Of a stretch of 64,000 nucleotides of DNA, positions 55,849-64,000 are shown one piece after another. A program made the position numbers and the translations under genes. The first letter of the stretch is position 1. Every line of letters starts with the position of its first letter. The notes under the pieces are model-generated. The model was given only the letters and a program-made list of their open reading frames with translations. It searched no databases and was not told where the DNA came from. Source of the DNA: Advenella mimigardefordensis DPN7 (lineage in GTDB: Bacteria; Pseudomonadota; Gammaproteobacteria; Burkholderiales; Burkholderiaceae_B); contig NZ_CP003915.1 of assembly GCF_000521505.1 (NCBI RefSeq), forward strand, positions 2,046,001-2,110,000. The letters run 5' to 3'.

Positions 55849-58175
55849 TGAGTGATCAAGACCAGACGGACCTGTTTGACGCAGCGCCTCCCGAAGACGA
55901 AACCATCACCCTGGGTTTGTATGCCGAGCAGGCATATCTGGACTACGCGGTATCGGTCGTGCGCGGCCGTGCCTTGCCCGACGTAGGTGATGGTCAGAAG
56001 CCCGTACAGCGGCGTATTCTGTATGCCATGAGCGAAATGGGTCTGCGTGCCGGCGCCAAGCCGGTCAAGTCGGCCCGGGTGGTGGGCGATGTGCTGGGTA
56101 AGTTTCACCCGCACGGCGACCAGGCCGCCTACGATGCACTGGTGCGGATGGCTCAGGACTTCACCTTGCGCTATCCGCTTATCGATGGCCAGGGCAATTT
56201 CGGTTCGCGCGACGGTGATGGCGCTGCCGCCATGCGATATACAGAGGCGCGCCTGACGCCTATTGCCGATGTGCTGTTGGGTGAAATTGACGAGGGCACG
56301 GTTGACTTCATTCCCAATTACGATGGCAGCCAGCAGGAGCCGCAAATGCTGCCTGCGCGCCTGCCGGTCATGCTGCTTAACGGCGCCTCGGGTATTGCCG
56401 TGGGGATGGCAACTGAAATTCCTTCGCACAATCTGCAGGAAGTGGCGGCGGCTGCTGTGGGCCTGCTGCGTCATCCGCGCATGAGCGACGAAGAGCTGTA
56501 TGCGCTGATTCCCGGGCCGGATTTTGCCGGTGGGGCCCAGATTATTACGCCTGCCAGCGATATCGCAGCGATTTATTCCTCGGGCCGCGGTTCGCTCAAA
56601 GCGCGCGCCCGCTGGGAATTTGAAGAAATGGCGCGGGGCCAGTGGCAGCTGGTCATTACAGAATTGCCGCCCAATACCTCCGGGCAGAAAGTGCTGGAAG
56701 AAATTGAAGAAATCACCAACCCCAAAGTAAAAGCGGGCAAGAAAGCGCTGACGCCCGATCAGCAGGCAAACAAATCCGCCATGCTGGGCATGCTGGATGC
56801 CGTAAGAGATGAGTCCGGACGGGAAGCGGCAGTGCGGCTGGTGTTCGAACCCAAATCCTCGCGCATTGATCGTAACGAATTCGTTAATCTGTTGCTGGCA
56901 CAAACCAGCATGGAAGGGACCGTCTCGGTCAATCTGGTTTGTATTGGTATCGACGGCCGGCCGCGCCAGCGCAATCTGCGCACCATCCTGGAAGAATGGC
57001 TGACTTTCCGCACCCTAACGGTTACCCGTCGGACACAGCACCGCCTGGATAAGGTCATTGACCGCATCCATGTGCTGGAAGGCCGCATGGTGGTGTATCT
57101 GAACGTCGATGAAGTGATTCAGACCATACGCGAGTCCGATGAGCCGCGTGCGGCGTTGATGGCACGGTTTTCGCTCACGGAACGACAGGCCGAAGATATT
57201 CTGGAAATGCGGTTGCGTCAGTTGGCAAGACTTGAAGGTTTCAAGATCGAGCAGGAGCTTAATGACAAGCGTGATGAAGAGAAAAAACTGCAGGAACTGC
57301 TGGATAATCCGTCAGCGCTTAAACGCATGATTGGCAAGGAGATTGAAGCCGATGCCAAAAAATACGGAGACGCGCGCCGCACGATCATCCAGGAGGCCGA
57401 AAGGGCAGTGCTGGAAACCCGTATCGTACAGGAACCGGTGACTGTCATTGTGTCGGAAAAAGGCTGGCTGCGTTCGCGTCAGGGGCATGGTCATGACCAC
57501 ACCCAGTTCGGTTTCAAAACCGGCGATCGCATGTACGCCGCTTACGAATGCCAGAGTACCGATACACTCATCGCGCTTGGCAGCAATGGTCGCGTCTATT
57601 CAGTGGCAGTAGCGACGCTGCCATCGGCACGCGGCGACGGCCAGCCTATTACCAGTATGGTTGATCTGGAGCGTGGCACGCAGGTCACTCAGTTTATCGC
57701 GGGCGCTGCCGACAGCCGCTGGTTGCTGATGCAAAGCAACGGGCTGGGCTTTACCGCAAAACTGTCTGATATGATCAGCCGCCAGAAAGCAGGAAAACAG
57801 TTCGTAACGGTCGAGGCCGAGCAGCATTTGCTGCGCCCCATCCCCGTATTCGATAGCAGTACCCATCTGGCGATGTATACCGCCAAAGGGAAAATTCTGA
57901 TCATCGATTTGGGAGAAGTGAAATCGCTTGCGGGCGGTGGTCGCGGCACCCAATTGATGACACTCGATGCCAGTGACAGCCTGGCCCAGATTATACCGGT
58001 GGGCGAAGGCGGTATTGTGGTGTCGGGCATTTATCGCAATAAGCAGACCGAGGACACGCTCTCGCTGCAGGCGCTGGCCGAATACATCGGCAAGCGCGCA
58101 CGCAAGGGGCGCCTGTTCGTTGTGCGCATGAAAAACATTACACTGTTGCCGGTTCTGGCAGCAAACAAGGAGTAA
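55848..58175 (+). CDS. parC: Topoisomerase IV subunit A
   Basis: DNA-cleaving subunit of topoisomerase IV; 775 residues. Catalytic Tyr131 in AMRYTEARL, the quinolone-region helix [20 protein letters not shown] (residues 84-103) and the downstream beta-propeller part with [20 protein letters not shown]. At the site equal to E. coli Ser80 it has Gln92, and Asp96 at the Glu84 site, both unusual compared with enterobacteria. The next gene starts 4 bases after the stop. Confidence 0.96.
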   Translation: MSDQDQTDLFDAAPPEDETITLGLYAEQAYLDYAVSVVRGRALPDVGDGQKPVQRRILYAMSEMGLRAGAKPVKSARVVGDVLGKFHPHGDQAAYDALVRMAQDFTLRYPLIDGQGNFGSRDGDGAAAMRYTEARLTPIADVLLGEIDEGTVDFIPNYDGSQQEPQMLPARLPVMLLNGASGIAVGMATEIPSHNLQEVAAAAVGLLRHPRMSDEELYALIPGPDFAGGAQIITPASDIAAIYSSGRGSLKARARWEFEEMARGQWQLVITELPPNTSGQKVLEEIEEITNPKVKAGKKALTPDQQANKSAMLGMLDAVRDESGREAAVRLVFEPKSSRIDRNEFVNLLLAQTSMEGTVSVNLVCIGIDGRPRQRNLRTILEEWLTFRTLTVTRRTQHRLDKVIDRIHVLEGRMVVYLNVDEVIQTIRESDEPRAALMARFSLTERQAEDILEMRLRQLARLEGFKIEQELNDKRDEEKKLQELLDNPSALKRMIGKEIEADAKKYGDARRTIIQEAERAVLETRIVQEPVTVIVSEKGWLRSRQGHGHDHTQFGFKTGDRMYAAYECQSTDTLIALGSNGRVYSVAVATLPSARGDGQPITSMVDLERGTQVTQFIAGAADSRWLLMQSNGLGFTAKLSDMISRQKAGKQFVTVEAEQHLLRPIPVFDSSTHLAMYTAKGKILIIDLGEVKSLAGGGRGTQLMTLDASDSLAQIIPVGEGGIVVSGIYRNKQTEDTLSLQALAEYIGKRARKGRLFVVRMKNITLLPVLAANKE

Positions 58176-58179
58176 AGTC

Positions 58180-59220
58180 GTGGGATATAAAGTGACGGTG
58201 CATCCCAGCAACCATCAATTTGAAACAACAGAAGGGCAGACGATTCTGGACGCCGCGCTGGCTGCGGGCTTTGTGCTGCCTTATAGCTGTCGCAGCGGGT
58301 CCTGCTCTACCTGCAAGGGTAAAGTGATTAGTGGAACTTTTGATGCCGGCCCGGCGCCTGCCCAGATTCTGTCAGCCGACGAGATCAGCGCAGGTTACAC
58401 CCTGTTCTGTCAGGCGCATGCGACCAGCGATATGGATATTGAAGTGCGCGAAGTGCGTATGGCCAGCGATATCCAGATCCGCAAAATGCCTGCCCGTGTG
58501 ATGGCGCTGGACAAGGTCGCCGATGATGTCATGGTGATCAGCCTGCAGTTGCCGGCAACCGAGCCTTTTCGATATTACGCGGGGCAGTATATTGAGTTCA
58601 TTTTGAAGGACGGCAAGCGTCGCAGTTTTTCCATGGCCAGCGCGCCTAACGGTACCGAACCAGTACAGTTGCATATACGGCATCTGCCGGGCGGCGTATT
58701 CACCGATCACGTATTCGGCGCGGGTGCAACGCAAATGAAAGTGCGCGAAATCCTGCGCGTAGAAGGGCCGCTGGGTTCATTCTTTCTGCGTGACGACAGC
58801 GACAAGCCAATTATCTTTCTGGCCAGTGGGACTGGTTTTGCGCCGATCAAGGCGATGATGGAACACATTATCGAGAAAGGGATCATCCGTCCTGTCACGC
58901 TTTACTGGGGAGGTCGGCGTCCGCAAGACCTGTATATGAACGAGCTGGCTCAGCAATGGGATCGCGACCTGCCATTTTTCACCTATGTGCCGGTCATTTC
59001 CGATGCGACCCCGGAAGACGCCTGGACCGGCCGCACCGGCTTCGTGCATAAGGCAGTGATTCAGGATTTTCCTGATCTGTCCGGTCACCAGGTGTATGCC
59101 TGCGGTGCGCCTATCGTGGTTAACAGTGCCCGCACAGAATATACCGGGCTGTGTGGCTTGCCGGAAGATGAGTTTTTTGCTGATTCGTTTACTTCGGAAG
59201 CGGACGCCATTCATAACTAG
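58180..59220 (+). CDS. Ferredoxin-FNR-type flavoprotein reductase (AscD-like)
   Basis: Electron-transfer reductase of 346 residues: N-terminal plant-type 2Fe-2S domain with ligands Cys37, Cys42, Cys45 and Cys77, then a ferredoxin-NAD(P) reductase module with the FAD site RRSFSMASAPN, the NAD(P) site ASGTGFAPIKAMMEH and the C-terminal YACGAPIVV. This layout matches CDP-6-deoxy-glucoseen reductase and phenol-hydroxylase reductase types; the first name is often given in Burkholderiales without a sugar pathway nearby. GTG start 4 bases after parC. Physiological partner unknown. Confidence 0.9.
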   Translation: MGYKVTVHPSNHQFETTEGQTILDAALAAGFVLPYSCRSGSCSTCKGKVISGTFDAGPAPAQILSADEISAGYTLFCQAHATSDMDIEVREVRMASDIQIRKMPARVMALDKVADDVMVISLQLPATEPFRYYAGQYIEFILKDGKRRSFSMASAPNGTEPVQLHIRHLPGGVFTDHVFGAGATQMKVREILRVEGPLGSFFLRDDSDKPIIFLASGTGFAPIKAMMEHIIEKGIIRPVTLYWGGRRPQDLYMNELAQQWDRDLPFFTYVPVISDATPEDAWTGRTGFVHKAVIQDFPDLSGHQVYACGAPIVVNSARTEYTGLCGLPEDEFFADSFTSEADAIHN

Positions 59221-59256
59221 CGTCGCGCGTAGTCAGTAAAACGTAGTTAGTAATTT

Positions 59257-59295
59257 AGGCCGGTGTGTCGCAGTGGCGAGCCGGCCTTTGCTTTA
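59257..59295 (+). terminator. Terminator after the flavoprotein gene
   Basis: AGGCCGG (59257-59263) and CCGGCCT (59281-59287), followed by TTGCTTT. Confidence 0.68.
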
Positions 59296-59426
59296 TCTGG
59301 CGAATGTGTTGCCTGAGGCACATCAACGCGGCCAATAGACTGAATAATAGGGTCATTCGAGGCCAGGAAGCGACATATTACTTTGACATTTGCTGTGCTG
59401 TTGCGTGCAATTGCTAAAAGTCATCT

Positions 59427-59432
59427 TATAAT
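59427..59432 (+). promoter_or_regulatory. -10 element of alaS
   Basis: Perfect TATAAT 35 bases before the alaS ATG; GTGCAA at 59405-59410 with a 16-base spacer could be a weak -35. Confidence 0.5.
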
Positions 59433-59466
59433 AGCAGGTTACCAAATTTTTCTGCCATTTCTCATA

Positions 59467-62082
59467 ATGAAAGTCGCTGATATCCGCCAGAAATTCCTGC
59501 ATTTTTTTGAATCGAAGGGCCACACCATTGTGCCGTCTTCTTCATTGGTGCCGGGAAACGACCCTACCTTGCTCTTTACCAATTCCGGTATGGTGCAGTT
59601 CAAGGATGTATTTACCGGCAAGGAAACGCGTCCGTATTCGCGCGCCACAACGTCGCAGCGTTGCCTGCGTGCCGGCGGCAAGCACAATGACCTGGAAAAC
59701 GTCGGTTATACCGCCAGGCATCATACCTTTTTCGAAATGCTGGGTAACTTCAGCTTTGGTGATTATTTCAAGCAGGATGCCATTCGCTACGGCTGGGAGC
59801 TGTTAACCACGGTCTATGGCCTGCCGGCCGAGAAATTATGGGTAACGGTCTACCAGGAAGACGATGAGGCCTATGATATCTGGCTTAAGGAAATCGGCGT
59901 TCCGGCAGAGCGTATTATCCGTATCGGCGACAACAAGGGTGCACGCTATGCGTCCGACAATTTCTGGCAAATGGCCGATACCGGCCCTTGTGGTCCGTGT
60001 TCCGAAATTTTCTATGATCATGGTCCCGATGTCTGGGGTGGCCCACCGGGATCGCCTGAAGAAGACGGCGACCGCTATATTGAGGTCTGGAATCTGGTGT
60101 TCATGCAGTTTGAGCGCGATCAGCAGGGCAATATGACGCCGCTGCCGCGCCCCTGCGTTGATACCGGTATGGGCCTGGAGCGTATCGCTGCCGTGTTGCA
60201 GCATGTGCATTCGAATTATGAGATTGACCTATTCCAGAACCTGATTAAGGCAGCGGCACGCGAAACGGGTACCAGCGATCTGACCAACAACTCACTCAAG
60301 GTGATTGCCGATCATATCCGTGCCTGCAGTTTTATGATTGTAGATGGTGTTATTCCGGGTAACGTGGGGCGCGGCTATGTGCTGCGCCGTATCATTCGCC
60401 GCGCCCTGCGTCACGGTCATCAACTGGGTAAGACCACACCGTTTTTCCACCAACTGGTTACTGATCTGGTTGAGCAGATGGGCGAGGCCTATCCTGAACT
60501 GGCCAAATCGGCTGAACACGTGGCTTCCGTGATCCGTCAGGAAGAAGTACGCTTTCAGGAAACCCTGGTCAACGGCATGCGCATCCTGAACGATGAGCTG
60601 GCTGCGCTGGGCAAAGACGGCGTGCTGGATGGCCAGACTGCCTTCCGCCTGTATGATACTTTCGGTTTTCCATTCGACTTGACCGCAGACGTCTGTCGTG
60701 AACGCGGTTTCGGCGTTGATCAGGCTGGCTACGACCAAGCCATGGCTCACCAGAAGGCGCAGGCCAAGGCCAGCGGCAAATTCAAAATGGCGGCGAACCT
60801 GCAGTATGAGGGCGCGCAAACCCGTTTTGAAGGTTACGAACATCTGCAAACCAGCGCAACCATACAGGCGCTTTATGTCGACGGCACGCTGGTCGATGCG
60901 GTCCAGGAAGGGCAGGATGCCATTGTGGTGCTGGACACTACGCCGTTTTACGCTGAATCCGGCGGGCAGGTCGGAGACAGCGGTACGCTTACCGGGTTCG
61001 GTTCGGCTTTTGATGTAGTCGATACACAAAAAATTCAGGCCAATGTATTCGGTCATCATGGTGCGGTTAGCCTGGGCAGCCTCAAGGTGGGCGATCAGGT
61101 TCAGGCGCTGGTTGATACCGACAGGCGTCAGGCCACGATGCGCAATCACTCAGCGACACACCTGTTGCACAAGGCGCTTAAGCAGGTTTTGGGCGAGCAT
61201 GTACAGCAGCGCGGCTCACTGGTTGATCCTGATAAAACCCGCTTTGACTTCTCCCACGGTGCACCGGTAACGGCTACGCAGATTCGTGATGTGGAAGCGA
61301 TCGTCAATAACGAGGTGCTGGCCAACAATGCGGTGGCAGCACGCGTGATGGCTTTTGATGATGCAGTGGCGGATGGCGCCATGGCGCTGTTCGGCGAGAA
61401 GTATGGCGATACCGTCAGGGTTCTGGATATCGGTTTTTCACGCGAACTTTGCGGCGGCACACACGTTGCGCGCACGGGCGATATCGGTCTGTTCAAAATT
61501 GTTTCCGAAGGCGGTGTGGGCGAGGGCGTGCGCCGCGTGGAGGCCATTACCGGACACAATGCGTTTGGCTGGGTGCAGAACCTGAATGCATCGGTGCAGC
61601 AGGCGGCTGCTATTTTGAAAACCAGTCCTGCTGATCTCGTGGAAAGAACACGCTTGCAGCAGGAGCAGTTGCGCGCTGCGGAAAAAGAAATGGATCGCAT
61701 CAAGGCCAAGCTGGCTGCCGCGTCCAGCGCCGATTTGTCATCGCAGGCCGTGCAGGTCAAAGGCACACAGTTGCTGGCCCTGGTGGTTCCCAATGCTGAC
61801 CCCAAATCGCTGCGAGGTCTGATCGATAATCTGAAGAACACTCTCAAGAGCGGCATTGTGCTGCTGGCGACCGAAAGCGATGGTAAAGTAAGCGTTGCGG
61901 CTGGTGTTACCCAGGATCTGACCGGTAAAGTGAAGGCAGGAGACCTGGTGTCCCATGTATCTGCACAAATTGGCGGCAAGGGCGGTGGTCGTCCCGATAT
62001 GGCCATGGGTGGCGGTACCGATACTGCGGCCTTGCCGGGCGCTGTGGCAGGCGTTCAGGAGTGGGTGGAATCACGGCTGTAA
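59467..62082 (+). CDS. alaS: Alanyl-tRNA synthetase
   Basis: Charges tRNA-Ala and edits mischarged Ser/Gly; 871 residues. ATG 59467 ([26 protein letters not shown]) is preferred over an upstream start at 59383 that lies before the promoter. Class II motifs [14 protein letters not shown] and the [16 protein letters not shown] segment, the editing-domain zinc site [11 protein letters not shown] with a later [13 protein letters not shown], and the C-Ala domain with [13 protein letters not shown] are present. A TusA-like gene follows. Confidence 0.97.
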   Translation: MKVADIRQKFLHFFESKGHTIVPSSSLVPGNDPTLLFTNSGMVQFKDVFTGKETRPYSRATTSQRCLRAGGKHNDLENVGYTARHHTFFEMLGNFSFGDYFKQDAIRYGWELLTTVYGLPAEKLWVTVYQEDDEAYDIWLKEIGVPAERIIRIGDNKGARYASDNFWQMADTGPCGPCSEIFYDHGPDVWGGPPGSPEEDGDRYIEVWNLVFMQFERDQQGNMTPLPRPCVDTGMGLERIAAVLQHVHSNYEIDLFQNLIKAAARETGTSDLTNNSLKVIADHIRACSFMIVDGVIPGNVGRGYVLRRIIRRALRHGHQLGKTTPFFHQLVTDLVEQMGEAYPELAKSAEHVASVIRQEEVRFQETLVNGMRILNDELAALGKDGVLDGQTAFRLYDTFGFPFDLTADVCRERGFGVDQAGYDQAMAHQKAQAKASGKFKMAANLQYEGAQTRFEGYEHLQTSATIQALYVDGTLVDAVQEGQDAIVVLDTTPFYAESGGQVGDSGTLTGFGSAFDVVDTQKIQANVFGHHGAVSLGSLKVGDQVQALVDTDRRQATMRNHSATHLLHKALKQVLGEHVQQRGSLVDPDKTRFDFSHGAPVTATQIRDVEAIVNNEVLANNAVAARVMAFDDAVADGAMALFGEKYGDTVRVLDIGFSRELCGGTHVARTGDIGLFKIVSEGGVGEGVRRVEAITGHNAFGWVQNLNASVQQAAAILKTSPADLVERTRLQQEQLRAAEKEMDRIKAKLAAASSADLSSQAVQVKGTQLLALVVPNADPKSLRGLIDNLKNTLKSGIVLLATESDGKVSVAAGVTQDLTGKVKAGDLVSHVSAQIGGKGGGRPDMAMGGGTDTAALPGAVAGVQEWVESRL

Positions 62083-62156
62083 AGGGCTGCGGTGCATCCG
62101 GCCTGGTCAGGCCCTGTGGCTGTTTACGCGGCGTGGCAGGCTTATCTTAGGAAAAA

Positions 62157-62399
62157 ATGATGTCAGAAGAAGTTGCGTTTGTTCAGGTGGTTGATGCGTC
62201 GGGCTTAACCTGTCCGCTGCCTATATTGCGGGCAAAAAAGGCGCTGGCAACCATACAAAGCGGTGAGGTGCTGAAAATTATCACCACAGACCGCAATGCG
62301 ATTCGTGATTTTCAGGCGTTTTCCAAACAGACGCACAATCCGCTTTTATCCCAGGAAGAAACCGAGACAGGGGCCGTCCATTACCTGCAGAGACGCTAA
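62157..62399 (+). CDS. TusA/SirA family sulfur-carrier-like protein
   Basis: Small two-layer protein of 80 residues with the CPxP motif DASGLTCPLPILRAKKAL (Cys19). TusA carries sulfur for tRNA 2-thiouridine; other family members act in sulfur or selenium transfer. The conserved Cys and RAKKAL helix are intact. Which ATG of the ATGATG pair is used is not clear. Placed between alaS and rpsP without an obvious partner gene such as tusE or dsrE. Confidence 0.88.
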   Translation: MMSEEVAFVQVVDASGLTCPLPILRAKKALATIQSGEVLKIITTDRNAIRDFQAFSKQTHNPLLSQEETETGAVHYLQRR

Positions 62400-62519
62400 G
62401 TCTGTTGTTTTAATTCGGTTTTTCATGGCAATTACAGGAATTTTCTTGGCAGGTGATGGTAATTAGTGCTATCATCTTCTGTTTTAAGAATTCCTGAACT
62501 CATTCACAAAGGTCTACCT

Positions 62520-62777
62520 ATGGTGGTTATTCGTCTGGCCCGCGGTGGCTCAAAAAAACGTCCGTTCTATAATCTGGTTGCTGCTGATTCTCGCAACCGT
62601 CGTGACGGTCGTTTCATTGAGCGCGTTGGCTTTTACAATCCTGTAGCCAAAGAAGGCACAGAAGCCCTGCGCATCGCATCTGACCGCGTTACATACTGGG
62701 TTGATAACGGCGCTCAGCTGTCTCCCGCTGTTGCTCGTCTGGTTAAAGAATACGCGGCAAAAGTAGCCAACGCTTAA
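62520..62777 (+). CDS. rpsP: 30S ribosomal protein S16
   Basis: Ribosomal protein of 85 residues: [39 protein letters not shown] and the [18 protein letters not shown] segment are diagnostic. ATG 62520 is used; an in-frame start at 62466 adds 18 residues unlike the family. Normally the first gene of rpsP-rimM-trmD-rplS. Confidence 0.97.
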   Translation: MVVIRLARGGSKKRPFYNLVAADSRNRRDGRFIERVGFYNPVAKEGTEALRIASDRVTYWVDNGAQLSPAVARLVKEYAAKVANA

Positions 62778-63042
62778 ATTCAAAGCGTTCAAAGCAGCTT
62801 TATTCAAAAGCAGATTTTGCTTAAGGTTTGCTTCTGAATCAAGCGTCGGCGTGGCTTATGCCCGTCTCTAACGGGTAAAAGTACTGGCCCTGGCTTCATG
62901 CCGGGGCTTTGCCATTTGCGCTGTAGCTACACAACGGATTTGAGCCACAATCCTGATGTTGTCTTTATTGCATTGTGGCGTGTTGTGGTTCTGATCGTGC
63001 CAATTTTTATCATTATTTGAATTTTTACTGCCTGGAGCTGGA
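62778..63042 (+). other. rpsP-rimM gap with inverted repeats
   Basis: 265 bases with no gene. Contains GCCCTGG/CCGGGGC-type hairpin followed by TTT (about 62888-62910), CCCGT/ACGGG (62861-62875) and GCCACAAT/ATTGTGGC (62954-62989). They may attenuate transcription between the ribosomal protein and the RNA-modifying genes. Confidence 0.5.
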
Positions 63043-63633
63043 ATGAGCACGCTACCCGAGGATCTGGTCGAGCTTGGTCGTATTGTATCTGCCTATGGCG
63101 TTAAGGGGATGGTAAAAATCCAGCCCTATTCAGATGACCGCAGTGCATTGCTGGATATTGACCAGTGGTGGCTGGCCCGCGTATCGCCTCGTAATGGTGC
63201 GCTGTTGTCTGCGCATACGCCGATTCGGGCGCAGCGGGTGCGGGAGCAGGGTGCGGATCTGGTGGCTGCCCTGGAAGGGGTCACTGATCGCGATCAGGCC
63301 GAGGCCATGAAAGGCACGTCGGTTTTTGCATCTCGTAGCCAGTTTCCTTCAGCACCGGAAGATGAGTATTACTGGGTCGATCTGATCGGCAGCCGGGTCT
63401 ATCTTGAAGATAGCGGTGAGCTTGCGGGTGTTGTCCTTGAGGTAATGGATAATGGCGCGCACGGTGTGCTGCGGGTTGCCCGGCACCAGGCTGATGCGCA
63501 GGGTGAGCCGGCGCCGGTACTTGATGCCAAAGGGCGCGTCCTGGAATGGCTGGTGCCATTTGTGAGCGAGCATGTGCCAGAGGTAGATGTGGCGGCTCGC
63601 CGTATTGTGACCCGTTTTCCGCTGGATTTCTGA
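63043..63633 (+). CDS. rimM: Ribosome maturation factor RimM
   Basis: 16S rRNA processing factor that binds S19 in the 30S head; 196 residues. N-terminal beta-barrel starts with [21 protein letters not shown], and the PRC-barrel part has [12 protein letters not shown] and [10 protein letters not shown], ending [31 protein letters not shown] before the ATG is a good ribosome site. The stop TGATG overlaps the trmD start. Confidence 0.96.
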   Translation: MSTLPEDLVELGRIVSAYGVKGMVKIQPYSDDRSALLDIDQWWLARVSPRNGALLSAHTPIRAQRVREQGADLVAALEGVTDRDQAEAMKGTSVFASRSQFPSAPEDEYYWVDLIGSRVYLEDSGELAGVVLEVMDNGAHGVLRVARHQADAQGEPAPVLDAKGRVLEWLVPFVSEHVPEVDVAARRIVTRFPLDF

Positions 63634-64000
63634 TGCGGTTTGACGTTATTACCCTGTTTCCTGAGTTATTCACAGCGGTGAGTGACTCAGGGGTCACGGG
63701 CAGGGCGCATCGGCAGGGTATCTGGTCGGTCAATACCTGGAACCCCAGAAGCTACACGACAGACGTGCATCATACGGTCGATGATCGTCCCTACGGTGGC
63801 GGACCAGGCATGGTCATGCTCAGTCAGCCACTGGAGCGTGCACTGCTGGCAGCGCGTGCCCATCAGCAGGAGCAGGGGGCGCCCGCTTTGCCGCTTATTC
63901 TGATGAGTCCTGTGGGGCGCCGGTTTGATCAGGCGGTGGCGCAATCACTGGCTGCCGGCCCGGGTGCTATCGTGCTCTGCGGTCGTTACGAAGGTATTGA
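63633..64000 (+). CDS. trmD: tRNA (guanine-N1)-methyltransferase, 3'-truncated by window edge
   Basis: Methylates G37 of tRNAs with a G36. The first 122 residues are present: [16 protein letters not shown], the [29 protein letters not shown] region and the start of the trefoil knot SAM site [15 protein letters not shown] overlaps the rimM stop by one base. Continuation, probably into rplS, lies outside the window. Confidence 0.96.
   Translation, partial: MRFDVITLFPELFTAVSDSGVTGRAHRQGIWSVNTWNPRSYTTDVHHTVDDRPYGGGPGMVMLSQPLERALLAARAHQQEQGAPALPLILMSPVGRRFDQAVAQSLAAGPGAIVLCGRYEGI

Noticed and set aside
55725-56903. 392-residue minus-strand frame over parE/parC
   Set aside because: Shadow of two certain genes; composition rich in Arg, His and Gln.

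Overview
The window is a stretch of chromosome from a betaproteobacterium, most probably the order Burkholderiales and family Alcaligenaceae (relatives of Bordetella, Achromobacter and Advenella). This is judged from gene order (der-hisC-hfq-hflX-hflK-hflC-hisZ-purA; rpsU-dnaG-rpoD; hemC-hemD-hemX-hemY; rpsP-rimM-trmD), from the very long basic N-terminus of RpoD, and from moderate GC content. The genus is inference; no 16S gene is present. Both ends cut genes: der lacks its start and trmD lacks its end.

Layout. 1-13.7 kb is a dense plus-strand housekeeping block: ribosome assembly (der), histidine synthesis (hisC, hisZ), RNA chaperone and membrane quality control (hfq, hflX, hflK, hflC), adenylate synthesis (purA plus a phosphoribosyltransferase), then the macromolecular synthesis cluster rpsU-dnaG-rpoD, followed by a CAU-anticodon tRNA. 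From the tRNA to about 21.6 kb is an accessory region: short, AT-richer, mostly unrecognised genes, long gaps, two GFA-family zinc proteins, a GNAT acetyltransferase, a truncated BrnT/BrnA toxin-antitoxin remnant, a decayed minus-strand cassette with several small genes below usual ORF-caller cut-offs, and a candidate small RNA. No integrase or insertion sequence is visible.

21.6-34.5 kb is core again, with a strong DNA-repair theme: lexA with its own SOS box, uvrB, rdgC, and recA-recX preceded by an unusual leader. That leader holds a second, far-upstream LexA box embedded in a 28-bp palindrome, a tandem array of an AACAGC-centred motif, and a minus-strand terminator that points to an antisense-direction transcript. 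Cfa, AI-2E transporter, BenE, aromatic aminotransferase and a lytic-transglycosylase-like lipoprotein fill the gaps.

34.7-51.7 kb holds metR/metE (divergent, with MetR boxes), sucC-sucD, two TerC-family membrane proteins, a 31-residue membrane microprotein, the haem genes hemC-hemD-hemX-hemY, inorganic pyrophosphatase, an FAH-family hydrolase, two tandem paralogous lipoproteins and a PsiF-like protein. 51.9-64 kb holds rho, trxA, topoisomerase IV (parE-parC overlapping), a ferredoxin-NAD(P)H reductase-type flavoprotein, alaS, a TusA-like protein, rpsP, rimM and the start of trmD.

Most genes are ordinary. The least explained signals are the recA leader with its candidate opposite-strand RNA, the candidate small RNA ending near 21,192, and the decayed cassette at 15.9-17.8 kb.
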